This document shows positions 7,151 to 12,745 of a stretch of DNA of 14,114 nt, in pieces. A program made the position numbers and the translations under genes. The notes beneath the pieces are model-generated. The model did no database searches. It was not told the DNA's origin and saw only the letters and a list, made by a program, of their open reading frames with translations. This DNA is from Candidatus Schekmanbacteria bacterium GWA2_38_11. Its GTDB lineage: Bacteria; Schekmanbacteria; GWA2-38-11. The stretch spans positions 1 to 14,114 of the forward strand of contig MGDB01000114.1 in NCBI GenBank assembly GCA_001790645.1, written 5' to 3'. Every line of letters begins with the position of its first letter. Position 1 is the stretch's first letter.

Positions 7151-7166
7151 TGCCTGCCGGCAGGCA
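7151..7166. repeat. 16-bp perfect palindrome, GCCTGCC family
   Basis: TGCCTGCCGGCAGGCA is perfectly self-complementary, GC-rich in an AT-rich gap, and shares the CCTGCC/GGCAGG core with the hairpin at 8016-8057 and the imperfect one at 12626-12645. It sits about 100 bp upstream of the 59-aa gene. This looks like a dispersed REP-type repeat. Confidence 0.6.
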
Positions 7167-7300
7167 AATGACAAAATAAATTCAAAGTTCAAAATTTGAA
7201 ATTAAATTTTAGTCCTTTAAGTTTTTAATATCATGAGTTCTGAAATTTGCCATGGCTCTTAGTTTGACTCTACCACTACTTTCAACATTGTCAGCAGGTT

Positions 7301-7738
7301 TTAGCCCTTCTTCCCCACTGCAATGTCATAGGCATCCATCATAATCAGCATATTTAAAAGCCCGGAAATTATAATAAAGGTACCTCCGATTTCACTCATT
7401 CCAGGCATTCCTACCGTAGCGTTTATATGCGGCATATGGATTGTCATTTTAAAGCCTGCTAAGATCAGATAGAATATCCCGTTGAATAACTGTACAATAA
7501 CAGAAAGAAAAATAAATATTTTTGAAAAAACCTGATCGCTCATCTCTCCCTGGGGAATAAAAAAAGTCCCGAAAAATTGTAGTCCTGCAAAGGAAAGAGC
7601 TGTTAGAAACAAAAATATTATTGCTGACCTGCCCCTTTTACCTAAATAGAAATGTCCTCCTCCGGGGAATAAAAACGCCAATACAAAAGTCATGAGTAAG
7701 GACTTTTTCTCTGATATTCTTTCAACACATTCTTCCAA
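7301..7738 (-). CDS. Multi-pass membrane protein with TM2-like glycine motif
   Basis: I place the start at TTG 7738 (145 aa) because AAGGAGA lies 6 nt upstream. A longer frame from TTG 7789 would read through that ribosome binding site and add a basic, unconserved-looking leader. The protein begins with a short charged segment, then a hydrophobic hairpin: LLMTFVLAFLFPGGGHFYLGKRGRSAIIFLFL. The PGGGHFYLG turn between two helices resembles the PGxGHfYlG signature of TM2-type and related small membrane proteins. Two more hydrophobic stretches follow, around VFSKIFIFLSVIVQLF and GGTFIIISGLLNMLIMM, giving about four helices. Function is unknown. It is transcribed away from rnr, and the next gene downstream on its strand begins about 250 bp away, so it is probably its own unit. 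Confidence 0.8.
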   Translation of the reverse strand: MEECVERISEKKSLLMTFVLAFLFPGGGHFYLGKRGRSAIIFLFLTALSFAGLQFFGTFFIPQGEMSDQVFSKIFIFLSVIVQLFNGIFYLILAGFKMTIHMPHINATVGMPGMSEIGGTFIIISGLLNMLIMMDAYDIAVGKKG

Positions 7739-7822
7739 AATTAATCTCCTTAAATCTAATTTTTTAACATTATGATATTTTTTTTGCAAGCCTTTTTTAG
7801 GAGATCTTTGAGAGAGATCTCT

Positions 7823-7855
7823 GATTACACAGATTCAGGTGAGATTACAGAGATT
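7823..7855. repeat. Direct repeat GATTACA(C/G)AGATT, next to a 10-bp palindrome
   Basis: GATTACACAGATT (7823-7835) and GATTACAGAGATT (7843-7855) match at 12 of 13 bases with a 20-bp period. The perfect palindrome AGAGATCTCT lies immediately before, at 7813-7822. No coding function is apparent. The pair looks like part of a dispersed non-coding repeat or tandem operator-like sites. Confidence 0.5.
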
Positions 7856-7882
7856 TTTTCAGAATGAATTTAACCTGACTCT

Positions 7883-7941
7883 ATAGGCGAGGTTTTCTAA
7901 CCCCGCCACTTCGTAAGGCGGGACAGGAATGACCCGCCTAT
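7883..7941. repeat. Compound inverted repeat with three stems
   Basis: An outer stem ATAGGCG (7883-7889) pairs with CGCCTAT (7935-7941). Inside lie a small hairpin GGTT-TTCT-AACC (7891-7902) and a 6-bp stem CCCGCC (7902-7907) with GGCGGG (7917-7922). Together they could fold into a branched, three-way-junction-like structure. It is GC-rich compared with its surroundings, consistent with a mobile or REP-like repeat unit. It shows no tRNA features. Confidence 0.5.
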
Positions 7942-7969
7942 CATTTACGTGAAGAATTAGTTTTAGTAA

Positions 7970-7998
7970 TTGATTTATTACTTCATAAGATATACATT
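7970..7998 (+). promoter_or_regulatory. Possible rnr promoter
   Basis: TTGATT (7970-7975) and TACATT (7993-7998) are separated by 17 nt. Each matches the sigma70 consensus at about 4 of 6 positions. If used, transcription would start near 8005 and the long hairpin at 8016-8057 would lie in the 5' untranslated RNA. The matches are moderate and the region is AT-rich. Confidence 0.3.
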
Positions 7999-8015
7999 AA
8001 AACACTTTAGTAAAA

Positions 8016-8057
8016 GTCAGGCGAGACCTGCCTGCCAGCAGGCAGGTCTCGCCTGAC
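8016..8057. repeat. Perfect 20-bp-stem hairpin upstream of rnr
   Basis: Left arm GTCAGGCGAGACCTGCCTGC (8016-8035) and right arm GCAGGCAGGTCTCGCCTGAC (8038-8057) are exact reverse complements with only CA between them. The element is GC-rich in an AT-rich region and ends 37 bp before the rnr ATG. Its inner CCTGCCTGC core matches the palindrome at 7151-7166. It is probably a REP-like repeat that could also act on rnr mRNA if transcribed. Confidence 0.85.
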
Positions 8058-8094
8058 CCCAAAGGTATTAATAATATAAGGAAGTTAATTAATT

Positions 8095-10212
8095 ATGAAA
8101 ATCAGAAAAGAAGATATCCTTCAATACATGCGGAAATCCTCTTATAAGCCTCTGGATCTCACAGAGCTTATATCTCACTTCAAGGTATCAAAAAAATACA
8201 GGAAAGTCTTTGAGGATTTACTTGAAGATCTCAGGCTGGCAGGGGATGTTGTAAAGATTAAAGACGGCCGCTTTGGGGTTCCTGAGAGGATGAACCTTGT
8301 TGTCGGTAAAGTGAAAATGAACAGGAAAGGTTTTGCCTTTATTATACCGCTTAAAGAAGGCGAGGAAGATCTTTACATCCATGCCAATAATCTCAGCGGT
8401 GCCATGCACGAGGACATTGCCATTGCAAGGATTGAGAAGAGACCAAAAAAGAGAAAGTCTGAGGGGAGGGTTGTTCAGATTTTAAAACGCTCTCATAAAA
8501 GACTGGTGGGAATTTTTGAGGATAAAAAAGACCACGGCTGGGTACTGCCTGAAGGGAGGGATTTATTTCAGGACATATATATTCCGCTTGATGAAAAATC
8601 AGGTGCAAAAAATGGCCAGTTAGTCCTTGCAGAGATTACAAAATACCCGGTGCCTAACCGCAACCCGGAAGGAAGGATTGCAAAGATATTAGGGTTTCCT
8701 CAGGACAGGTTTATTGAGACAAAGGTTGCTATTGAAAAATATGAAATCCCACAGAAGTTTTCTGAAAATGCAAACAGGGAATCATTGAATTGTTCCCATC
8801 CTGATAAAAAAGAGATAGCAAAAAGAGTGGATTTGCAGTCCCTTCCGACTGTGACAATTGATGGCGAGAAGGCCAGAGATTTTGATGATGCCGTATCAAT
8901 AGAAAAAACTGAAAAGGGAAATTATAAGCTATGGGTCCATATTGCTGATGTTGCCCATTATGTCAGAGAGGAGAGTCCTCTTGACAGTGATGCTTTCCTG
9001 AGAGGTACAAGCATTTATTTTCCCGATCTCTGCATTCCAATGCTTCCTGAAAGATTATCCAATGATATTTGCAGCCTGAAACCGAATGAGCCGCGTCTGA
9101 CATTAACAGTCCTTATGGAGTTTAATAGGGATGGTGAGAGGATAGGGTATGAGCTGTTTGAGTCTGTAATTTCAAGTAATGAAAGGATGACCTATGAGGA
9201 TACAAAAAAGATTCTGGTTGATTCGGATAAAAAGCTGATTGGAAGGTACTCTTACTTACTTGATAGTTTCATGAATATGGTAGAGCTGTGTTTATTGCTG
9301 AAAGAAAAGAGGGATAAGAGAGGGAGTCTTGATTTTGACCTTCCGGAACCGGAATTTATCATAGATGCGACAGGAGATATAACAAACATTTTAAAATCTG
9401 AGAGAAATATTGCCCATAAAATAATAGAAGAATTCATGATCGCAGCCAATGAAACGGTTGCATCCCACCTTTTCCTGAATCATATTCCCTCCCTTTACAG
9501 GGTCCATGAAAAACCTGATAGTGAAAAAATAAAGGAGTTTAATGAGTTTATAAAAGATTTGGGTTATGACCTCAAAGGCATAGGAAAGATAGTTCCCAAA
9601 GCCCTTCAGGGCTTAATAAGAAAGGTTAAAGGTACTCCTGTAGAACACCTGATATCATCTTTGCTTCTGCGTTCCATGAAGCACGCTTTTTATTCAAAAG
9701 ATAACATTGGTCACTTCGGCCTTGCCTCAAAGATGTACACCCATTTCACGTCTCCTATAAGACGCTATCCGGACCTTATGGTACATAGAATTTTAAAGAA
9801 AATATTAAACCACGGACGTTTGACTAAAAGTGCGGAATCAGGGTTTGAAGAGAAACTCCATAATATTGCAACCCATTCTTCTGTCAGAGAAAGGGTTGCG
9901 GAAAATGCAGAAAGAGAAATTATTGAGATTAAAAAAATTGAATTTCTCTATGACAAGAAAGACAGTATATTTTCAGGTATTATTTCCGGGGTAACCGCCT
10001 ACGGGATTTTTGTTGAGATCAGTGACCTTTTTGTGGATGGAATGGTCAGGGTATCAAGCCTTAAGGATGATTATTATTTTTTCATTGAGGAAAAACATTG
10101 CCTGAAGGGGAGGCACAATAAGAAAGTTTACAGGCTTGGCGACAGGGTAAAGGTAAAGGTCACTGAAATAGATTTAAAACGCAGGGAAATCAACCTTGAA
10201 TTTGCGAAGTAG
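8095..10212 (+). CDS. rnr: Ribonuclease R (3'-5' exoribonuclease)
   Basis: This 705-aa RNase II-family exoribonuclease degrades structured RNA processively from the 3' end, acting in mRNA and rRNA turnover. Domains in order: N-terminal winged helix (about 1-62), two cold-shock/OB domains (about 68-125 and 140-215), the catalytic RNB domain (about 247-575) and a C-terminal S1 domain (about 624-704). The catalytic aspartates are present in TIDGEKARDFDDAV: D256, D262, D264 and D265. The conserved YTHFTSPIRRYPDL block starts at Y548. The N-terminal helix-turn-helix and extended length favour RNase R over RNase II. The protein stops right after S1 and lacks the Lys-rich tail of the E. coli enzyme. 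ATG 8095 has AAGGAAG 10 nt upstream, a slightly long spacer. A long perfect hairpin lies just upstream and may affect expression. Confidence 0.97.
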   Translation: MKIRKEDILQYMRKSSYKPLDLTELISHFKVSKKYRKVFEDLLEDLRLAGDVVKIKDGRFGVPERMNLVVGKVKMNRKGFAFIIPLKEGEEDLYIHANNLSGAMHEDIAIARIEKRPKKRKSEGRVVQILKRSHKRLVGIFEDKKDHGWVLPEGRDLFQDIYIPLDEKSGAKNGQLVLAEITKYPVPNRNPEGRIAKILGFPQDRFIETKVAIEKYEIPQKFSENANRESLNCSHPDKKEIAKRVDLQSLPTVTIDGEKARDFDDAVSIEKTEKGNYKLWVHIADVAHYVREESPLDSDAFLRGTSIYFPDLCIPMLPERLSNDICSLKPNEPRLTLTVLMEFNRDGERIGYELFESVISSNERMTYEDTKKILVDSDKKLIGRYSYLLDSFMNMVELCLLLKEKRDKRGSLDFDLPEPEFIIDATGDITNILKSERNIAHKIIEEFMIAANETVASHLFLNHIPSLYRVHEKPDSEKIKEFNEFIKDLGYDLKGIGKIVPKALQGLIRKVKGTPVEHLISSLLLRSMKHAFYSKDNIGHFGLASKMYTHFTSPIRRYPDLMVHRILKKILNHGRLTKSAESGFEEKLHNIATHSSVRERVAENAEREIIEIKKIEFLYDKKDSIFSGIISGVTAYGIFVEISDLFVDGMVRVSSLKDDYYFFIEEKHCLKGRHNKKVYRLGDRVKVKVTEIDLKRREINLEFAK

Positions 10213-10628
10213 TTTACAGGAAAGATGGTTTTGGGATTTTTTTAGTTTCTAACTCATCATTTGATAGTATCTGGAAAACTCTTTCCATAACTATTACTAC
10301 AATGCACAAATTAATCTGTTCATTTTTGGAGCAGAAATATTGATATTTTAAGCATGATAAAGTTTGACAAATTTCACATATTTCTAAATCTACTTTTTTC
10401 TACTCTTTATTATAGACTTAGTCAAATTAGCTTTACTATTAGTTAATTTTGTTGATTTTTTAGATTGGATATTTATAATTATTAAAAACTCATCAGATCT
10501 GAAGATTGATACCAAAAGCCTCTTCAGAACTTCAGCCTTCAGGTCTTCAGCACTCAAGTTTATGCAAACTATATGGATTCTTGAAATCCTTGGCGAAGAA
10601 AGATTTCCATACCGCCTCAGAATAAAAA
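10213..10628. other. AT-rich intergenic region after rnr
   Basis: This 416-bp stretch separates rnr from the nucleotidyltransferase module. It contains AT-rich sequence without recognisable genes or a clear T-run terminator for rnr, short CTTCAG repeats (10499-10550), and near its end a possible 24-codon ORF that overlaps the next gene. Confidence 0.6.
10499..10550. repeat. Short CTTCAG/CTGAAG repeat cluster
   Basis: CTTCAG occurs four times at 10522-10527, 10530-10535, 10537-10542 and 10545-10550. An inverted copy, CTGAAG, lies at 10499-10504. TCTGAAG (10498-10504) can pair with CTTCAGA (10522-10528). The spacing is irregular (7-8 bp), so it is an imperfect tandem array of uncertain meaning. 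Confidence 0.4.
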
Positions 10629-10636
10629 ATGATTAA
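10562..10636 (+). pseudogene. Possible 24-codon ORF or gene remnant overlapping the next start
   Basis: An ATG at 10562 opens a 24-codon frame ending in TAA at 10634-10636, overlapping the next gene's ATG by 8 nt (ATGATTAA). The peptide reads like the N-terminus of a normal protein, with WILEILGEERFPYRLRI, rather than random sequence. No Shine-Dalgarno is visible before the ATG. It may be the 5' remnant of a longer gene once part of this module, a short coupling leader, or chance. Confidence 0.25.
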
Positions 10637-10838
10637 AGATAAAAAAATTTGGGAAGAATTTGAGAGAGAAGAGCTTAAAGCTGAAAAATTGTCCTATCAT
10701 GATGCCCTGAAAATTTTTGAGGCAATGTGGCAGGAAGGAGTAAGCCTTGGAGTGCTTCCTCCAAAGGACCCTCTTGAGGATATAGAGATAGACATTAAAA
10801 TCGCAAGGATATTGAATTCATGTTTGAAGAACTTATAG
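10629..10838 (+). CDS. 69-aa partner protein of a nucleotidyltransferase module
   Basis: This 69-aa, mostly helical, acidic protein has no signal peptide or membrane helix. Its central part (LSYHDALKIFEAMWQEGVSLG) and its end (a run of alternating Asp/Glu and Ile, then KIARILNSC) read like a conserved family. Its last 19 bases overlap the start of the nucleotidyltransferase gene, typical of toxin-antitoxin-like pairs and of tight co-translation. From memory, similar short proteins precede this type of nucleotidyltransferase in other bacteria; that is not a database result. It has no AbiEi-like winged helix and no HEPN RxxxxH motif, so it is not a standard antitoxin of known MNT systems. The ribosome binding site is weak, and coupling to the small upstream ORF is conceivable. 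A role as antitoxin or subunit is inferred. Confidence 0.7.
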   Translation: MIKDKKIWEEFEREELKAEKLSYHDALKIFEAMWQEGVSLGVLPPKDPLEDIEIDIKIARILNSCLKNL

Positions 10839-11371
10839 TAAGAATAACCGGAGCCCTTGATAAGTACAGGATTCCCTATATGATTATAGGCGGACAAGCA
10901 GTTCTATTCTACGGTTCTCCGAGGTTAACAAGGGACATTGATATAACGCTTGGCATAAGCATTAATAGGGTATCTGAAATTATTGAGGTATTAAAAGATA
11001 TTGGTCTTAAAATAATCCCTGAAAATTTTGAGGACTTTGTTAAAAAAACATTCGTACTGCCAGCAAGAGATGAAGGAACACAGATAAGGGTTGATTTTAT
11101 TTTTTCTTTTACTCCTTATGAAACGCAAGCAATAAAAAAGGCAAAGAAGGTAACAGTATCGGGAGAGGAAGTCTTTTTTGCTTCACCTGAAGATGTGATA
11201 ATCCACAAAATCTTTGCAGGCAGGCCAAGGGATTTGGAAGATGTAAGAGTTATTATCCTGAAAAACCCTGCGATTGATATTCAGTATATAAAAGAGTGGC
11301 TAAAGGAATTTGACAAATCCTCTGAGGGAGAGGGGTTTCTAAGAACTTTTGAAGAGATATTGGGCAGTTAA
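10820..11371 (+). CDS. Nucleotidyltransferase, AbiEii/DUF6036-like
   Basis: This 183-aa protein has the nucleotidyltransferase (Pol beta-like) fold. Visible features are IIGGQAVLFYGSPRLTRDIDI, with Gly24-Gly25, the metal-binding pair Asp39 and Asp41 in DID, a third likely acid, Asp92 in RVDF, and the C-terminal block ASPEDVIIHKIFAGRPRDLEDV (121-142) with Lys130. This arrangement matches the AbiEii/AbiGii-type and DUF6036 nucleotidyltransferases, some of which are toxins that modify tRNA or other targets. The active-site residues are intact, so it should be catalytic. AAGGA lies about 11 nt before the ATG, and the gene overlaps the 69-aa gene by 19 bp. The target, and whether the pair is a toxin-antitoxin or defence module, cannot be read from the sequence. 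A recombinase remnant and a CRISPR-like repeat lie downstream. Confidence 0.85.
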   Translation: MFEELIVRITGALDKYRIPYMIIGGQAVLFYGSPRLTRDIDITLGISINRVSEIIEVLKDIGLKIIPENFEDFVKKTFVLPARDEGTQIRVDFIFSFTPYETQAIKKAKKVTVSGEEVFFASPEDVIIHKIFAGRPRDLEDVRVIILKNPAIDIQYIKEWLKEFDKSSEGEGFLRTFEEILGS

Positions 11372-11527
11372 AAATCCTGGAAATTTCTTGTGCACGCAAT
11401 TTCAGATAACTTGTACACAAGCAAACTATTTCGTTTTTTATTACAGATTTGGGATGATAGACGAAGTATTTCGTTTATTCCACCTCTGGCTGAAAAGTTT
11501 GAGATTCCCTTTTCGTGACAAATACTG

Positions 11528-11704
11528 TCAGTCATTACCTCTTTTCTTCAAGTCTAAACTGTCCAATGGACTTCGAATTTTGCTTATGCTTTTGGTGCTA
11601 ACATGGGTATAAATCTCGGTAGTTTTACTGTGAGCATGCCCTAATAACTCTTGTATATACCTCAAATCAGTCCCGCTCTCCAAAAGGTGCGTGGCGAAAC
11701 TATG
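11528..11704 (-). pseudogene. Tyrosine recombinase (phage/XerC-D-type integrase) 3' remnant
   Basis: On the minus strand, a 58-codon open stretch ends in TGA at 11528-11530 and reads like the C-terminus of a tyrosine recombinase: [18 protein letters not shown], then [17 protein letters not shown], then a basic tail with KIRSPLDSL. The LLGH box and the catalytic Tyr (IYTHVS) are present. The upstream half is missing: an in-frame TGA (11705-11707) sits exactly where the conserved Arg of HxLRH should be, and no core or N-terminal domain follows in any frame I examined. It is therefore a broken gene, not an active enzyme. It marks a past integration event between rnr and the DUF4416 gene, consistent with the neighbouring CRISPR-like repeat and nucleotidyltransferase module. 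Confidence 0.8.
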
Positions 11705-11886
11705 TCAACAAGCTGAGAGTAGCAGGGAAATAAAATCGTTATCTTGCCGAAAACACCCGTGCTGACATCTGTTATCCTATTAATTATACATCTTTGGAGA
11801 AAATTGAAAATTGTGTGATTTAATATTAGTTAAAAATCCTCGCATTGCATTGTCAATCAAAAAGACTAATAAGAGCACAGAAAGAA

Positions 11887-11945
11887 GTTTGAGAGGAGCA
11901 TCCATTAAAACAAGGATTGAAACTCAAACCCTACATTTGAGAGGA
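11887..11945 (+). CRISPR. Solitary CRISPR-like repeat with partial second copy
   Basis: Positions 11887-11923 form a 37-nt sequence running from GTTTGAGAGGAGCATCC to ATTAAAACAAGGATTGAAAC. It has the GTTT start and ATTGAAAC 3' handle typical of repeats from type I-B and type III arrays (established knowledge). The first 10 bases, TTTGAGAGGA (11888-11897), recur at 11936-11945, 48 bp further on, leaving only a 12-nt gap in place of a spacer. There is no second full repeat, no array and no cas gene, so at most this is a decayed or orphan unit. Sequence upstream is AT-rich, as a leader would be. The identification rests on motif resemblance alone. Confidence 0.5.
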
Positions 11946-12007
11946 CACTTAAATTTAAATCCTAAAGAATAAATTTCCCTCTTTAATATTTTGAATAACT
12001 AATAAGA

Positions 12008-12036
12008 TTGACATCATCCTTATTTTTACTTAAAAT
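12008..12036 (+). promoter_or_regulatory. Sigma70-type promoter for the DUF4416 gene
   Basis: A perfect -35 box TTGACA (12008-12013) and a -10 box TAAAAT (12031-12036, 5 of 6 consensus bases) are separated by exactly 17 nt. Transcription would begin near 12043, leaving about 30 nt of AT-rich leader before the ATG at 12075. This is the best promoter in the window. It probably drives the DUF4416 gene and possibly recJ. Confidence 0.7.
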
Positions 12037-12074
12037 TAACTAAATTTTTAATTTAGAAAATAAAATTTCCACAA

Positions 12075-12608
12075 ATGGGGAAGATAAAACTCCCGGCAAA
12101 GGCAAAGCTTTTTTTTGCAATATTATATTCTGATGAAACTGTCTATAGCCAGGCTTTAAAGAATTTAACTGAAAAGTTTGGTGAAATGGATGAGGAAGTA
12201 CCCCCGTTCAGATTTGACCTGACAGGTTATTACGAAAAAGAGATGGGAGTAGGGTTAGAAAAAGGATTTGTTACTGCGAAAGAATTAGTAGATAAGTCAA
12301 CCCTTGCTGAAATAAAGCTTTATACGAACTCGATTGAAGAAAGGTATCAAAGGGAGGATGGGGACCGCAGAATAAATATTGACCCAGGCTATATAACTCC
12401 TTCAAAACTTGTCCTTGCAACCACAAAAAACTATCAGCACCGGATATATCTGCGGGGCGGGATATTTGCTGAGATTACCTTGAATTTTAAAAAGGGCCAT
12501 GTTGAATTTAACCCATGGACATATCCTGATTATAAACTCAAAACTACTACGGATTTTTTCCTCAGGGTGCGCAATAAATATATGAAATCTCTGAGAAGAG
12601 ATTCCTGA
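12075..12608 (+). CDS. DUF4416 family protein
   Basis: This 177-aa cytosolic protein starts MGKIKLPAKAKLFFAILYSD and contains the blocks I associate with DUF4416: FRFDLTGYYEKEMG (about 45-58), INIDPGYITPSKLVLATTK (about 100-118), HRIYLRGGIFAEITL (122-136) and a C-terminal FNPWTYPDY (145-153). No enzymatic motif with an assigned reaction is known to me. The start lacks a Shine-Dalgarno sequence, but its first residues match the expected family N-terminus, and a good promoter lies about 40 bp upstream, so translation from a short, weakly structured leader is likely. recJ follows on the same strand after 137 bp. No signal peptide or membrane segment is seen. Function remains unknown, and the recJ neighbourhood is only a weak hint. 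Confidence 0.88.
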   Translation: MGKIKLPAKAKLFFAILYSDETVYSQALKNLTEKFGEMDEEVPPFRFDLTGYYEKEMGVGLEKGFVTAKELVDKSTLAEIKLYTNSIEERYQREDGDRRINIDPGYITPSKLVLATTKNYQHRIYLRGGIFAEITLNFKKGHVEFNPWTYPDYKLKTTTDFFLRVRNKYMKSLRRDS

Positions 12609-12625
12609 TTGCGAGCAGTGACAGA

Positions 12626-12645
12626 GCCCGCCTCTACAGGCAGGC
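12626..12645. repeat. Imperfect GCCTGCC-family hairpin
   Basis: GCCCGCCT (12626-12633) pairs with AGGCAGGC (12638-12645) around CTAC with one mismatch in eight. The AGGCAGGC core matches the palindromes at 7151-7166 and 8016-8057. It lies 17 bp after the DUF4416 stop codon, in the gap before recJ. No T-run follows, so it is more likely a REP-like repeat than a terminator. Confidence 0.45.
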
Positions 12646-12745
12646 AATTATTGGTTTAATTCTACTTTCTCAACAATCTGTAAGGGCCAGTTTCTACATT
12701 TTTAAAAGTCTGGTTATATCTGAAAATTACGCAGGGAAATGATAG

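Larger units (their letters stand above)
7739..8094. other. Divergent intergenic region rich in palindromes
   Basis: This 356-bp gap lies between the divergently read membrane gene and rnr. It contains a direct repeat (7823-7855), a compound inverted repeat (7883-7941), a weak promoter candidate (7970-7998) and the long hairpin at 8016-8057. I see no ORF in it that I would call a gene. Confidence 0.6.
11372..12074. other. Accessory gap with recombinase remnant and CRISPR-like repeat
   Basis: This 703-bp stretch has no intact gene. It holds a 10-bp direct repeat TATTTCGTTT (11427-11436 and 11467-11476, 40 bp apart), a broken tyrosine recombinase 3' end on the minus strand (11528-11704), a solitary CRISPR-like repeat with a partial second copy (11887-11945) and the promoter for the DUF4416 gene (12008-12036). 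Confidence 0.6.

Noticed and set aside
7883..7941. tRNA-like cloverleaf suspected from the three stems
   Set aside because: There is no T-loop GTTC sequence, no anticodon-arm geometry and no acceptor stem of the right length; it is better explained as a compound inverted repeat.
11427..11476. Direct repeat TATTTCGTTT twice, 40 bp apart, as an attachment site
   Set aside because: Only 10 bp long, both copies lie on the same side of the recombinase remnant, and nothing lies between them, so there is no support for an att pair.
11349..11612. 87-codon plus-strand ORF after the nucleotidyltransferase
   Set aside because: It runs antisense across the tyrosine recombinase remnant, has no recognisable domain, and its start lies inside the nucleotidyltransferase gene.
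11703..11767. Possible integron attC-like site: TGTCA and TGACA as inverted ends about 60 bp apart, next to the recombinase remnant
   Set aside because: The ends do not fit the RYYYAAC/GTTRRRY consensus, the inner arms do not pair convincingly, and the recombinase remnant shows no integron-type features.
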